Notes: a model not told the origin generated them from the sequence alone. 64,000 bases of DNA from Corallium rubrum (GCA_964035015.1 OZ035998.1:13417643-13481642); one strand, 5' to 3'; positions 1 to 10,954 are shown, counted from the first letter of the stretch. A program made the numbers and translations.

Positions 1-520
1 CCACAAATAGCATTTTACAGTATCTTCTGTTTGATATACATTTCAAAGTTGTATATTAAATATTTTAAAAACGGTATTCGAAATTCTACAACAGTTGTGA
101 TAAATCTATATCATATTTATTATTTGACGAGCAATGGTGCGAACATTTTGGACATTTTAAAAAGTTACACACAACACAGAAACTTAAAATGTACATCAAA
201 TGAAAGCTTATGAAATGCCTAACAACATACGTACACGATGTGTTTCTACCATATATAGTTTGGACGTTATTAGCCATCTTCTTCCATAAACAGATATGAC
301 GGGATTACTGCGATAATCAAAATTGTGAAACTTTTGCCTGGGAGCCTCGTTTTCATGAAGCGTGACGTAATTATCGAGAAGGTCCATAGCGTTGCAACAC
401 AGGTTTCACAAATCGTTGCATCGTGTAACAGCGGCTTATAATAGAGCGTGGGCGCTATTAATGTGTCTCATTGTTTTTATTTTAACGATTTAACATAGTT
501 GTTCCTTATATTTTACAAAG
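1..520 (+). other. Intron sequence upstream of the first visible LAR-like exon
   Basis: AT-rich sequence with no recognisable coding stretch, ending in an acceptor AG at 519-520. It should be intron of the receptor phosphatase, because the next exon starts in mid-domain with the D1 signature. Short ORFs here have no recognisable protein character. Confidence 0.6.
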
Positions 521-791
521 GTTGTTCACTGCAGTGCAGGGGTAGGACGTACTGGAACATACATCGTTCTTGATACACAGCTGAAAAGAATGGCAAGACA
601 TAGAACTATCGATGTGTATGGGAATGTGCAACGGTTGCGTAATCAACGTTTGCTTATGGTTCAAGTGGAAGATCAGTACGTCTTTATTCATGATGTTCTT
701 CTAGAAGCCATTCAAAGTGGCGATACAGAAATCCAGGCTGAAGATTTTTGTGAGGCTATGAAGGATCTGATGGAGCCCAATCCCGAGACAG
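521..791 (+). CDS. LAR-like exon: D1 C-terminal part
   Basis: Acceptor at 519-520, donor GTAAGAG from 792; 271 nt, ending in phase 1. It encodes the D1 P-loop [10 protein letters not shown] with catalytic Cys and Arg, then [13 protein letters not shown] and the Q-loop region [13 protein letters not shown], and ends in the linker EPNPETG. Confidence 0.92.
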
Positions 792-3700
792 GTAAGAGTT
801 TAGTTTATTATTAACAATTAGAGAACGAGCCCGAGTTTTCTATGAGCGAATAGTCAACGAGGCGAAGCCGAGTTGACTATCGCTCATAGAAAACGAGGGC
901 GAGTTGTCTAATTGTTTTAGTATAAATTTACCAACAAAAGTTAAATAAATTCTCGACCATAACATATTCTTTGAGGCTCGTTTAATACATTTTTGAACTG
1001 CCAACAACAAACGTTCAACCGTCACTTTGGACATCTCCTTGGCCCGTACAGTAACTGATGGAAAAGTAACGTTTTCTTGCATAATTTAGCATGGATTTTC
1101 ATGTACAATATTGAAACAATATATATCCACTCATTTGATTTGTAAAAGTGACAAAAAGTTGAAAGAAACATTCAATTTAGCATATAGTTTACATCACGAA
1201 ATCTTGTCAACAGCAAGCGTAATTTTGAAATGTGTTTTGTTTGCAGTTATTTCGTTTTAAACGAACACAGATAAACAATTTAACGATCTTACCATTAATA
1301 ATTTCCATTCTAACCATTTTGTAGCCATTTTTGTTTTCTGTAGAACGTATTACTTCGCCTAAATGTTCAATTTCTTCTTTCATTTGCATACTCCGTTATA
1401 ATTTCGGCGCCATTGTTGCTTAACAGAACAACCGCTGGCTCTAATGATCATTGTTCGTGCTATAGTACGCATTTTGTCATTGGTCATTTTTTTTAAAAGA
1501 ATGACTTTCATTGGTTTATCCCAGAGGTTTATATCACCAATTATAAACTCCTGCAATAGCCAATGAGATTCGAGGATTTGCATTATAAACTTGTAAATTT
1601 ATACTAATTAATATTATTAACTCGTTATATTAACAGAGAGTGCGGTCATTAAGGGAAAGTATCAGTCAGCTACAATCCTGGACAAAATTGTTGGGCCACT
1701 TTACCGATTTTGACGATTTTCACATAGTGTCCCAAGCACTTTTGTCCAGGATTGTCTGAAAGTGGCGAATTAAAAAAAAATTGAAGAAAAAGACAATTTG
1801 GGCGGCGGCGATTCTGCGCAGTTTGTTGCAAAATGATACAAATATCCTTCCATATGCATGAACAACAGATTGTTAGTGGAGTATAGAAGGTTCGTTGAAT
1901 ATGCAAATTAAATAAGAGCTCTTGTGCGGGTGGTACCGGTGCGGGTGGGAACTCTGCAGAGACTCTGCTCCAGTGATCCCTTACACATCGAAGGGGTAAA
2001 GAGGAGCAGAGACGGGGGCTCTTATTAAACAGTGTATATTTTGAATGTTACAAAGTTAATAAGCTGTCTTTTATTGAAAATTCATAGATTCGTCATTTTC
2101 AGACTGTCTGAAAATGGCGAATTAAACAAAATCGAAGAAAAAAATGATTTGCGCCCGGCGATTCTGCGTAGTTTGTTGCAAAATGATACAAATACGCTCC
2201 CACATGCATGAACAGCAGATTGTTCGTTACGCTCCCACATGCATGAACAACAGATTGTTCGTGGAGTACAGAAGGTTCGGTGAATATGCAAATTATATAA
2301 GTGCTCTCGTGCGGGTGGTACCGGTGCGGGTGGGAACTCTGCAGAGACTCTGCTCCAGTGATCCCTTCCAAATTGAGGGGGTAAGGGGGAGCAGAGATGG
2401 GGGCTCTTTTATTAAACATGTATTTTGCGATGTTACATAGTTAAAAAGCTGTCTTTTATTAAAATTTCATAAATTAGTTATTTGCTGACAATCCTGGACA
2501 AAATTGTTGGGCCACTTTGACGATTTTGACGATTTTCGTATAGTGTCCCAAGCACAGGATTGTAGGTCCAGATAGTACGGACCGAACCTGTAAGGCGAGG
2601 TCTATACATAAACGACCGACGTCTGGTAGTTTCTGTAATGACCAAGCAGTCGAGATTAATAAGAACTTTATTATATGGCTATTATAAACAACATGCATAT
2701 CTTACATACGTATAGCACCATCAGAGACTCGTCATTTTTAATGTTATTGTTCTTTGGTTATTATTGCTTTCGGGATTGCGAAATTAAACTTACTTTTAGA
2801 TTGCTCGTCGTCTGATTGATCAGACGTTAAATTTATACGGATTTTCAAAGTTTTGTTTGTACGTTTTTCGTTGTTCTTTTGTAAACAAAATGGTTGACAA
2901 AGTATCTGGTAAGACGTAATCTGGACCGGTCCATTGCTGGAAAATAATAGACCGGTACGTGACGCTTGTCAGCGATTCAGAGCGCGCAATTTCACTGGCA
3001 GTGACTTGTGTCATATAGTAAATTGAAGATAATGATAACCATTGTTTTCGTCATCATCATTATCAGCGTCATCAAAATTTCTAGTGGCGTAGGAAACAAG
3101 TTGATCTCGGAGGGGCACAGCTTCAAAAGGGCACTTTATTCAGGGGGTAGGACTTCAAAAGGACACTTGAAACACATATTTATCATAAATAGGGCACTTT
3201 TCTGTTGCAAAAAGGGCACTTTACGACAAAGTTGGGGGCACATGCCCCGTTTCCCCCTGGTTCCTACGCCCCTGTTCATTTCATTATCATTTTCATTATC
3301 ATTATCTCCATTGTTTCCATTATCATCTATACCAATATACTGTTAGTACCAATATCATTATCGTGGTTTTATTATTTATGGTAAACAAGTAAAGTGATGA
3401 TGATAGTATTGATGATGGTCGTTGAATGACAAAATGCTTAAAATTATAGCGTGAAGTTTGACTGAAAAGAAAAGTAACAGTGGATTTTTAGATAGTTTCA
3501 AAAAGTGATGATTTCTAATTGTATTTCTTAAATTTGTAGTTCTTGGGAACTTTGCGTACAATTTGTTATAATTAAATTGTAAATTATTTAGGAGTCCCTC
3601 GGATTGACGAAGAGTTTCAACGCCTTGGCAGAAACGTGGTGCCATCATCACAATTTAAAGCCGCTAATCTTCACTGTAATAAGCAAAAGAACCGCTACGC

Positions 3701-6700
3701 TAACGTTCTTCCGTACGACGATTCAAGAGTAAAGTTAACGCTTTTCCCTGGCGTGGAAGGTTCAGATTACATTAACGCTAACTACATTGATGGCTACATG
3801 AAGAAAAAAGCATTTATTGCAACTCAGGCTCCAATTCCTGACACTATTCCTGATTTTTGGAGAATGGTGTGGCAGCAGAATTCTCTAACAATAGTTATGC
3901 TCTCCAACGAAATGGAGAATGGTCGTGTAAGTTTATTTTGCTTTTCTTAATTTATTATGACACTAAAATTACGTTCGCGCAACAACCCTCGCGTTTGTGT
4001 GTTAAGATTTATATAATTACATATATCTTATTAGATGTTTTGGTGTGTAGTATCGCTGTATATTTTTACAGCGATAAACAACGAGTAAAAATATACAACG
4101 TATTACTACACACCAAAACATCTAATAAGAGATTTATTATACAACTGCTTTGATCAACAAATTTTTATGGAAAAAGGAAAACTCTAAAAAGGCCAGAGAA
4201 GTAGCGTGACTTGCACCAAGACAAAATAATAAGCATACATGAAGTAGTCTCCCGTGTGTGTGATAAATTTGATTGACTAACAAAATAAACTTGTCAAACC
4301 GATCTGTCAAACCGGTTTTCTACAATCCAAATAACTAACTATCCAAATATCACTGTATATTTGTACTAATTTTTAGCGTTATTTGGACAGTTTTTAATGC
4401 AGTTGTATAATAATGACCATTATCAAATTCCATTGTTGTCTGTCTTCATTATATCAACGATTTCAGCAAGCACACAGCAACAATTTTAATATTGCAGTTA
4501 CTGCAATATTTTTAGTATCGCAATTAGTACACTGCAATATTTTTAACATTGCAGCCAGCACGTTTACAAGCCTTTCGTTTCTCGTTTACAAGGGTCTAAA
4601 ATCAGCGTTTCTTCGATATTTTATTGATGACATTTGAGACTTAATTGATTTTACCAAACAGAAACCATGATAAGGATCACTAATTATAATTGATAATCAC
4701 TTCGGCCAAACGGCATATTGAATATATTGCAGCCAGCTTCGGCTTCACCCTCGGCTAGCTGCAAGAGTTATATATGGGTAGAATATATTGCAACCAGCTT
4801 CGGCTTCACCCTCGGCTAGCTGCAAGAGTTATATGGGCAGTACTATAACGAACTTTATAGAAGATGATTTAACCATAAATTAATACAGAAAAAGTTTGTT
4901 TTCTTTTTTTGCAACATAGAGTTGACAAAAGTATTTTGTTTAGATTAAGGTTCATAGATACTGGCCAAATAAAGCTCCAGCTGTTATTGGAGATCTCATG
5001 GTGGAGCTTATGTCTGAACAGAAATTTGAGGAATACGTGTTGAGGGAGTTTAAACTAACCAACACTAAAGTAAGTGGAGGAATATAGTTCACTGTAGCCT
5101 TATGTAACTAGATTGAGGCTCTTATTACTCGGGCTACCCTGTGGTTGGCCGAGTCTAAGGTTTCGGCTCAGGGGTTTTTTCCCCCTTTCTTTTTGCGTGT
5201 CACGATTTTGCATTTTTGCACATTTTACTTCCGCTACTATACTTCGGGTGAGTTGTTTGCTATGTGACGGAGTGATGCCATGAGGCATGGTGTAAGTTCT
5301 TTGCTCCTTTCGCTTTTGGAGTTGGACAAAAATTGAACAGCTTTTCCTTTTGACCAAGGTGTTCTTGCACATTGTTGGTAGATTTCGAAACTGACTGACT
5401 TTGTAGTTTATTTAACAGTGATGTGGCTGACAACTCCTTGATCGTAAATATGTTCACAAATATATTCACCTCTTTGAACATATCCTCTGTGAACATTCGC
5501 CCTTCGATGTAAGTACACCAAGCCTAAACGAAGGGTGAATATGGTGCATACTCCACACAGGTGAACGTTACCCAGTATAAGTAAAGTTAGTTTAAATAAA
5601 AGTTAAAGTAAAACTTTCTTTTTTTAAGGAAAAAGCTTCTCACGTGATTCACCAGTACCACTACATTTCATGGCCTGATATTGGATCTCCCTCAACTGGT
5701 GCTGGCATGATTGACTTGATCGGCCAAGTGCAAAGATGGCAACAACAATCGGGTAACAAGCCCGTTGCTGTCCATTGCAGGTAGTTTAGTCTTCAACTGG
5801 TATATTTAATCTAATGATTAAAGTCTCAAATGTGAATAAATTGTTCTTTTTCAGCGAGATCTATATATAACTAATTGATGTAATATTATTTTCTATAGTG
5901 CTGGCGTTGGAAGAACTGGTGTCTTCTGTGCACTCTCTAACTTAATCGAACGTTTAAAGACAGAACATGTGATTGATGTTTTTCAAACAGTCAAAATATT
6001 GCGCCAGAAACGACCTGCGATGGTCCAGACAAAGGTATTTCTTATCTGCTCTGCATGTATCTCAGTACAAAAACTCAACTTTCGAATAAGATATAATTTA
6101 TTTGATTGGTTGGCACACGGTCCGTTTAAATGTGTTTATTATACAACTGCATTAAAAACTGTCCAAATAACGCTAAAAATGAGTACAAATATACAGCGAT
6201 ATTTGGATAGTTAGTTATTTGGATGCAAGTCACGCGCTACTTCTCTGGCCTTTTTAGAGTTTTCTTTTTCCATAATAATTTGTTGATCAGAGCAGTTGTA
6301 TATAATAAATCTCTTATTAGATGTTTTGGTGTGTAGTGTCGCTGTATATTTTTACTCGTTGCATACGGCATAACTCGTAAAAATACACAGCGATACTACA
6401 CACCAAAACATCTAATAAGATATAAATATTCGTCTTTTTTTGCATTCGGACCGCTGTCTCCGATGTTGCTTTTGCTAGTGTGAATTCCAAAGGTTCTTAC
6501 TACTGATCTGAATATAACTGGATTGCTCATTCTTTATAGTCAACATGCAATTTGAAGCCACTAACGGCAGTATTGGTGCCGCAGGTCCAGTGTACCTTGC
6601 GGACTTAAGAGTAGTTCCCTAGTATTCTTGGCTTTCATCTGACGTCACGGCGGTCATATTGGTGCACAGAAACAATGAAATGGCGGTCATATTGGTGCAC

Positions 6701-8350
6701 AATCCTTGTCCTATGGGAATTTAAATCTATTCTTATTCAAACATTTGGTATTTTTTTACCACCCCAACGGGGCCACCGTCATTAAATTGTCTGGAAACGC
6801 CGCCAAAGTCTTTGTTCTAAGTTTTTGTTCACGTTTGTGCAGCTTCGCGCTTGCTAAACACATTGTATTTTTGGTATAATGAAGCAATCAACCCATAGCA
6901 GCGTTGCTGATAAATATTAATGAACGTGAAACAAAAGATTTGTGCACTTTCAGGCCACCCTTGACATAAATTGCAGCTCATTGTCATTTGCTTTGATGTT
7001 CACCGGGTTTCCAGACAATTTCATTCTAGAGACTACATATGATTCAAATTACCTTTCCAACCTCGTTCTTGTGTAAAGTTGGGGTTTTTTCAATTTTAAC
7101 ACAACGAGCTTCGAAAAACTAATTTAAATGCATAAAGAATATAAATTGCTAACATCTTTATGAATACGGTGCATGTATGTCTGATACAAAAACTAATCTT
7201 GATGTCACGGCCAAACGTGGTCAGGGTAGAAGGAAACTTACAAGAATTTACCGGGGGAGTCGGAAAAGCCGTAAAACAATTGTCTGATGCCAATTCACCG
7301 TTACCACTAGAAAACATATGGAAAATACAAGCAAATACAGTCCAAAATTGTGAACTACTAGAGTGTCACAACTGTCAGTTTCACGCGGGGCGATCTTCAG
7401 ACCTGATCGCCTCGCGTGAAACTGACAGTTGCGACACTCAACATTTGAAGTAAGCCCACTTAAACTATACTATATTCGCTCTAGCTTTATGGTATTGAGC
7501 ACTTTCCGACATTCCGTGAACAAAATCACACGTGCTTGTTTGTTTGTTTGTGTGTGTATATACACTGCCAGTCAAAAAGAACTGCCTATCGTAATAGAAA
7601 TATGGAAATGACAATATAAACTAGTATTATAATAGAAAGGTTTCTTCTAAAACCTAGTCATAAATGGCTATATAAAGTTCATTGCCAAAAGCAATTACAC
7701 AATTTTAACTAAATGGCTAAGGAAATTGAACTTGAGCAGTTCTTTCTGACCGGCAGTGTATATATACATAGTTTCATAATGAACTAAATGAAGTTATTGA
7801 CTCTTTTCACGCCAGTCGCTTTAATACGAGTTTTGTGGTATACACAAATTATTCGATTACTGGGCGCAGTCAAAAACTATAAAATAACACGTTTTACAAG
7901 CGAATGGAAAAACTAAGCTTTTTACGCCTTACTATACGAAAATACACAAATTTTCTATAGCGGTCATCTCGATACTCCAATTTCGTCATCTTCGGTGCTT
8001 TAATATTTGGAACCAGATGAGCAATGCAGTTATATAGAGATCAGTAATCTTTACACTTGCTTTGACATAATAAATATAAAGAAAAACATGAAATCACCAA
8101 ATGGATTAATCTCGTTTGCGCTCGGTCTGTCCGGGAAAGTATCAGACTTTGATCTTTTTTTCTGCAGACTTCGATCGCCTGTTGCTCGGTCGGTACCCTT
8201 TACTCGTAATGAGTCTGGGCACAAATATGCAGATGTAAGTTTTCATTAATATTTTTTTATTATTCTTTGTTCCAGGAACAATACGAATATTGTTACCAAA
8301 CTCTTCAAGAATATCTGGATTCTTTTGATATGTATGCCAACTTTTCTTAG
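521..8350 (+). CDS. LAR-type (R2A) receptor tyrosine phosphatase, 3' part: end of D1, complete D2, stop codon
   Basis: Transmembrane receptor phosphatases of the LAR/PTPRF-D-S group remove phosphate from protein tyrosines and act in adhesion and axon guidance. Six exons join in frame: 521-791, 3592-3926, 4944-5069, 5629-5780, 5899-6034 and 8276-8350, all with GT/AG borders and matching phases (1, 0, 0, 2, 0). The first exon begins at the D1 signature [12 protein letters not shown] and runs to the D1-D2 linker. D2 then shows KNRY, the [12 protein letters not shown] motif, [27 protein letters not shown] split across exons 4 and 5, the Q-loop MVQTKEQY, and the LAR-style tail [13 protein letters not shown] followed by TAG. 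The ectodomain, transmembrane segment and most of D1 lie left of the window. Unusually, D2 keeps the Tyr of KNRY and the Asp of WPD, which vertebrate LAR D2 has lost. The LAR assignment is strong; the exact orthologue is not decidable here. Confidence 0.93.
813..916. repeat. Fold-back (MITE-like) element just after the D1 exon
   Basis: Two ~45-base arms, starting ACAATTAGAGAACGAG and ending near GAGTTGTCTAATTGT, are inverted copies with a few mismatches around a short loop. The element starts only ~20 bases after the exon donor, so the hairpin would lie beside the 5' splice site in the pre-mRNA. Confidence 0.75.
1672..2563. repeat. Composite repeat: two ~350-bp tandem units between two small TIR elements
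   Basis: An 84-base element at 1672-1755 has inverted ends ACAATCCTGGACAAAA / TTTTGTCCAGGATTGT. Units 1753-2103 and 2104-2484 are diverged direct copies, sharing for example the GTGCGGGTGGTACCGG and ACTCTGCAGAGACTCTGC blocks. The second unit has an extra internal 34-base duplication around ACATGCATGAACA. A second copy of the small TIR element follows at 2488-2563. The same TIR family recurs at 24847-25074. The whole lies in LAR intron 1. Confidence 0.75.
3081..3274. repeat. hAT-like MITE relic
   Basis: Ends read CTAGTGGCGTAGGAAAC and GGTTCCTACGCCCCTG, an imperfect inverted repeat of the CAGGGGCGTAGG type typical of hAT-derived MITEs. The interior has GGGCACTTT motifs. I see no clear 8-bp target duplication, so it is old or degraded. 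It lies in LAR intron 1. Confidence 0.5.
3592..3926 (+). CDS. LAR-like exon: start of D2 with KNRY loop
   Basis: Acceptor at 3590-3591, donor GTAAGT from 3927; 335 nt, phase 1 to 0. It carries the D2 pTyr-recognition loop KNRY (KNRL in vertebrate LAR D2), the [13 protein letters not shown] motif, [11 protein letters not shown] and [11 protein letters not shown]. Confidence 0.93.
4028..4412 (+). repeat. MITE family 1, copy 1 (LAR intron 2)
   Basis: A ~100-base fold-back (CTTATTAGATGTTTTGGTG and its complement) is followed by a ~185-base unique part containing AAAAGGCCAGAGAAGTAGC and ending GCAGTTGTATAATA. The same element lies in opposite orientation at 6137-6421. This copy has ~100 extra bases at about 4218-4325. 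Confidence 0.8.
4720..4838. repeat. Two-copy tandem repeat (~60 bp)
   Basis: Units 4720-4780 and 4781-4838 are nearly identical, each with AGCTTCGGCTTCACCCTCGG and GCTAGCTGCAAGAGTTATAT. Each can form a small AGCTGC/GCAGCC-type hairpin. They lie ~100 bases upstream of the acceptor at 4943. Confidence 0.8.
4944..5069 (+). CDS. LAR-like exon: D2 middle part
   Basis: Acceptor at 4942-4943, donor GTAAGTGG from 5070; 126 nt, symmetrical phase 0. It reads [12 protein letters not shown] and then [14 protein letters not shown], matching the segment between the substrate-binding region and the WPD loop in LAR D2. Confidence 0.9.
5629..5780 (+). CDS. LAR-like exon: D2 WPD loop to catalytic Cys
   Basis: Polypyrimidine tract and acceptor end at 5628; donor from 5781; 152 nt ending in phase 2. 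It encodes [18 protein letters not shown] with an intact WPD Asp, FIDFIGQV-like [12 protein letters not shown], and PVAVHC. The Ser codon after the catalytic Cys is split by the intron. Confidence 0.92.
5899..6034 (+). CDS. LAR-like exon: D2 P-loop and Q-loop
   Basis: Acceptor at 5897-5898, donor from 6035. It completes the P-loop as [10 protein letters not shown] and continues [21 protein letters not shown], very close to the D2 DMFQTVKTLRTQRPAMVQT of LAR proteins. Confidence 0.92.
6137..6421 (-). repeat. MITE family 1, copy 2 (LAR intron 5, inverted)
   Basis: Reverse complement of the 4028-4412 element over essentially its full length: TATTATACAACTGC at the left end, GCTACTTCTCTGGCC inside, and the ATGTTTTGGTGTG fold-back at the right end. 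It lacks the extra ~100 bases of copy 1. The two copies face each other across LAR exons 4944-6034. Confidence 0.8.
6629..6776. repeat. MITE family 2 (CRE/YY1-type), divergent copy
   Basis: Recognisable by TTTCATCTGACGTCACGG, the duplicated GGCGGTCATATTGGTGCAC blocks, TTCTTATTCAAACATTTGG and CACCCCAACGGGGCCACCG. The terminal TATAGATCG blocks are lost. Better copies lie at 10458, 16572, 17614 and 24273. Confidence 0.65.
7361..7440. repeat. Near-perfect hairpin
   Basis: Arms GAGTGTCACAACTGTCAG and CTGACAGTTGCGACACTC, extended through TTTCACGCG/CGCGTGAAA and GGCGATC/GATCGCC, surround a loop of only a few bases. It is probably a small fold-back transposon in LAR intron 5. Confidence 0.75.
7561..7760 (+). 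repeat. Tc1/mariner-like MITE family 3, copy 1
   Basis: Inverted ends TACACTGCCAGTCAAAAAG and CTTTCTGACCGGCAGTGTA, flanked by TA. A longer copy in the opposite orientation is at 9012-9281; this one has lost ~70 internal bases. TA target and CACTGCC-type ends suggest Tc1/mariner mobilisation (inference). Confidence 0.75.
8276..8350 (+). CDS. LAR-like terminal exon with stop
   Basis: Acceptor TTCCAG ends at 8275. The 25 codons read [24 protein letters not shown] and TAG at 8348-8350. LAR-family proteins end in a near-identical EYLGSFDHYA tail, so this is the true C-terminus. No clear polyadenylation signal lies immediately downstream; AATAAA occurs at 9489 inside the minisatellite tail. Confidence 0.9.
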   Translation, partial: EQYEYCYQTLQEYLDSFDMYANFS

Positions 8351-8641
8351 TGATTTCATTCTTTGATAATCAATCATTTCACGACTAAACTTTTTTCTAT
8401 CCGATAATTGTAGTATAGATATCTTATAATTAATTCCACTAGCACTGTTATTCGCAGTATTTATAGATCGTACAACATTGCATTATACAGTTCTTACTAA
8501 AAGTAAGGAGAAAATCAAAAGTGGCTATTGTAGTGCAACTAACTTAATTTTTATAGAAAAATCATCCGTTTTCAACGTGTGAAATTACCATAAAAGCTCT
8601 ATTTAGCTTCCAGGATACAATACATGCTTAATTCCAGGATT

Positions 8642-9496
8642 TTAAGATGGTGAAGTGGGTAGGTGCGTGCTGGAAATAATTACGGACCATAGGCATTTAA
8701 TAGTGCGGAAAGGAGACGTGCGTGACAGAAATAGGTTGATCGCACACCATAGGCGTCTATAAGGTTGAGGAGGGGAGATGCATGATAAAAATAGGTTGAT
8801 TGTGAACCATAGACATTTAAGAGAGTGAACAGGTTGATTGCAGGACATGGGCATTTAATAGGGTGAAGTGGGGATATGCGTGAGAAAAATAGGTTGATTT
8901 TAGACCATAGGCAGTTAAAAGGGTAAAGTGGGGATGTGCGTGGTAGTATAGTAGGTTCATTGTGGACTTTAGGTACCTAAGTTGGTGAAAAGAGAAGATG
9001 CGTGATAGTAATACACTTCCGGTCAGAATGAGCTGCTCAAGTTCAATTTCCTTAGCCATCTAGTTAAAATTGTGTAATTGCTTTTGGCAATGAACTTTGC
9101 TTAATCAGTTACCTAAAAATTAAATTTCAATAAATTGGAAGGTTTGTGCCACATTTTCTGATGGTGTATATAGCCATTTATGACTAGGTTTTAGAAAAAA
9201 CCTTTCTATTCTAATACTAGTTTATACTGTCGTTTCCATATTTCTATTACGATTGAGCAGTTCTTTTTGACCAGCAGTGTAGATTGGTTGTAGACCATAG
9301 GCAGTTAAAAGGGTAGTAGTATGTTGATTGTCTATATCTACGTTAGTGAAGAGGTGGTGCGTGATAGAAATAGGTTGATTGTGGACCATAGAGATTTAAA
9401 GAGGTCAAGAGGTGTGGTGCGTGATAGTATACAAATTGATTGTGGACCATAGGCATTTAGAAGTGTAAGGAGGCCTCGTGCGTGATAGAAATAAAG
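8642..9496. repeat. Degenerate ~60-bp minisatellite downstream of the LAR stop codon
   Basis: About ten diverged units of the pattern GGTGAAGTGGGGATGTGCG, TGATAGAAATAGGTTGATTG, TGGACCATAGGCATTTAA. Two units are shortened. One is split by the MITE at 9012-9281. It starts ~300 bases after the stop codon, so it may lie in the 3' UTR. The reverse strand stays open over several units only because of the repeat periodicity. Confidence 0.8.
9012..9281 (-). mobile_element. Tc1/mariner-like MITE family 3, copy 2, inserted in the minisatellite
   Basis: Ends TACACTTCCGGTCAG and TTGACCAGCAGTGTA are inverted repeats. The minisatellite resumes directly on the far side, consistent with insertion at TA. It shares with copy 1 the blocks TTCAATTTCCTTAGCCAT, AATTGTGTAATTGC and CCATTTATGACTAGG. 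Confidence 0.8.
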
Positions 9497-10457
9497 TTTA
9501 TTTGCAAGATAAATGCAGAAAATGGAGTGAACACAAAAACAGTGTCAATCAAATGTTTTCTACTTCAAAACTATATACTCAATGCATGTGTTGGGTTTTG
9601 TTTTCACTATCGCTCAGGAAATGAAAACAAATTGTTAGCTTACTCTATGCAACATGCTTTACGTCATGTATTTTATTTGTTATTCTGATTGCTAAATTGG
9701 GTTAAAGATTAATACTTCAGTACTTCTGTAGATCTGGCAACCAGGTAGAGAGCTTTTATGGTAATTTTTGTCGCCAATTTACAGTGCCTACGTGATTCCA
9801 TTTGTTTAGTTTAAAGACTTTAGGAATAATAAGACTGTGAACGTTAATGTGCAATATATACATGTATTCGTTCTTTAGTAGTTTATTAAACGTATAGCCT
9901 GCGTGTGGACGGGCGTTCCACCCGACGTTTCTGTCCGCCTTTTTGGGTGGAATATCTTCACGCAGACTAACTAAATGTTGAAACGGACCGTAATTTTATG
10001 AAAAATACTGAATGTTTTGTTTCTTAAAGTATTAGTAATACAAATAGCTAGCTTGTATGAGGTCTTGTTTAAGGTAGACGTGGTAGAAGTGTATGTCAAT
10101 TCAATTGCATTAAGCAAAATTGTAGTTTTCCATTTAATATATTTTTGTAAAATTTATGAAATGAAATTTAAATAAATCTTGCTTCGATCGTGGGTGAGTT
10201 GTATTTGTTGTTGCAGAGGTATACTACATAATTCCGATGGGCGATTTTTTTGACACGCAAATATCCTGACCAAGCTCACTAGCTCAGCATGAGAATTCTC
10301 TTTGGGAAAGTTGAACCCGTTTTTCCACTATAAGTAAGGGTTATTTAACTGACGAGGTCAATTACTTATTTTATAAACCGAGGGTGTAGCCCGAGGATAT
10401 TAATTTGACGTAAGTAATTGGCAAGAGTGCTGTATATAGGTTATAGCATTTTCGGGG
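9497..10457. other. Intergenic, AT-rich; one short hairpin
   Basis: No gene recognised. An imperfect hairpin at about 9898-9966 pairs GCCTGCGTG with CACGCAG and TTCCACCC with GGGTGGAA. Around 10337-10415 a short inverted stretch (CAATTACTTA / TAAGTAATTG) flanks CCGAGGGTGTAGCCCGAGG. Confidence 0.5.
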
Positions 10458-10626
10458 TATAGATCGTTTTCATCTGACGTCACGGCGGCCATATTGGTGT
10501 ACCAAAACAATGAAATGGCGGCCATATTGGTGTACGGTATGGGAATTAGCTCTTTCTTATTCAAATATTTCGTATTGTTTCACCACCCCAATGGGACCAC
10601 CGATCACGTGAGTGAAAACGATCTAT
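10458..10626 (-). mobile_element. MITE family 2 (CRE/YY1-type)
   Basis: 169 bases with terminal inverted repeats TATAGATCGTTTTCA and TGAAAACGATCTAT. Inside are a palindromic CRE (TGACGTCA), two direct GGCGGCCATATTGGTGTAC blocks, and a CACGTG E-box near the other end. Copies lie at 16572, 17614 and 24273, with a divergent one at 6629. Confidence 0.85.
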
Positions 10627-10634
10627 TCGTGATA

Positions 10635-10954
10635 TACAGGGTGTATCAAAAAAAAGGCTACCCTTAGAAAACATAATTAACATTCTTTTCAAATAACCTA
10701 TTGTATATTGACAACCCTGGACACCTCTGAAGTCACGGATGCGTAAAAAACAAATGGTCGTATACACCTGGGAAATTACGATAACTTCTAAACGTATGAA
10801 GGAGCATAACTGAAATAAAAATGTTAATTATATTCATATCAGTTCGATTAAAAATGGTTCAACTGACCACAGGGCTGTCAATATACAATAGGTTATTTGA
10901 AAAGAATGTTAATTATATTTTCTAAGGGTAGCCTTTTTTTTGATACACCCTGTA
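10635..10954. mobile_element. Tc1/mariner-like MITE with ~83-bp terminal inverted repeats
   Basis: Ends TACAGGGTGTATCAAAAAA and TTTTTTGATACACCCTGTA continue as near-identical inverted arms to about 10717 and from about 10871. A TA dinucleotide lies at each end. The ~150-base interior has no ORF. The ends resemble widespread invertebrate mariner-type termini (family knowledge, not searched). Confidence 0.85.

Noticed and set aside
1293-1389. Minus-strand open frame [19 protein letters not shown]-like ending at a GTAAG donor inside LAR intron 1
   Set aside because: It looks protein-like but is short, antisense and has no partner exon or recognisable family; too weak to annotate.
8642-9059. Minus-strand open frames with repeated NLFLS..HP-type peptides
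   Set aside because: They come from the 60-bp minisatellite periodicity; no start context or conserved protein.
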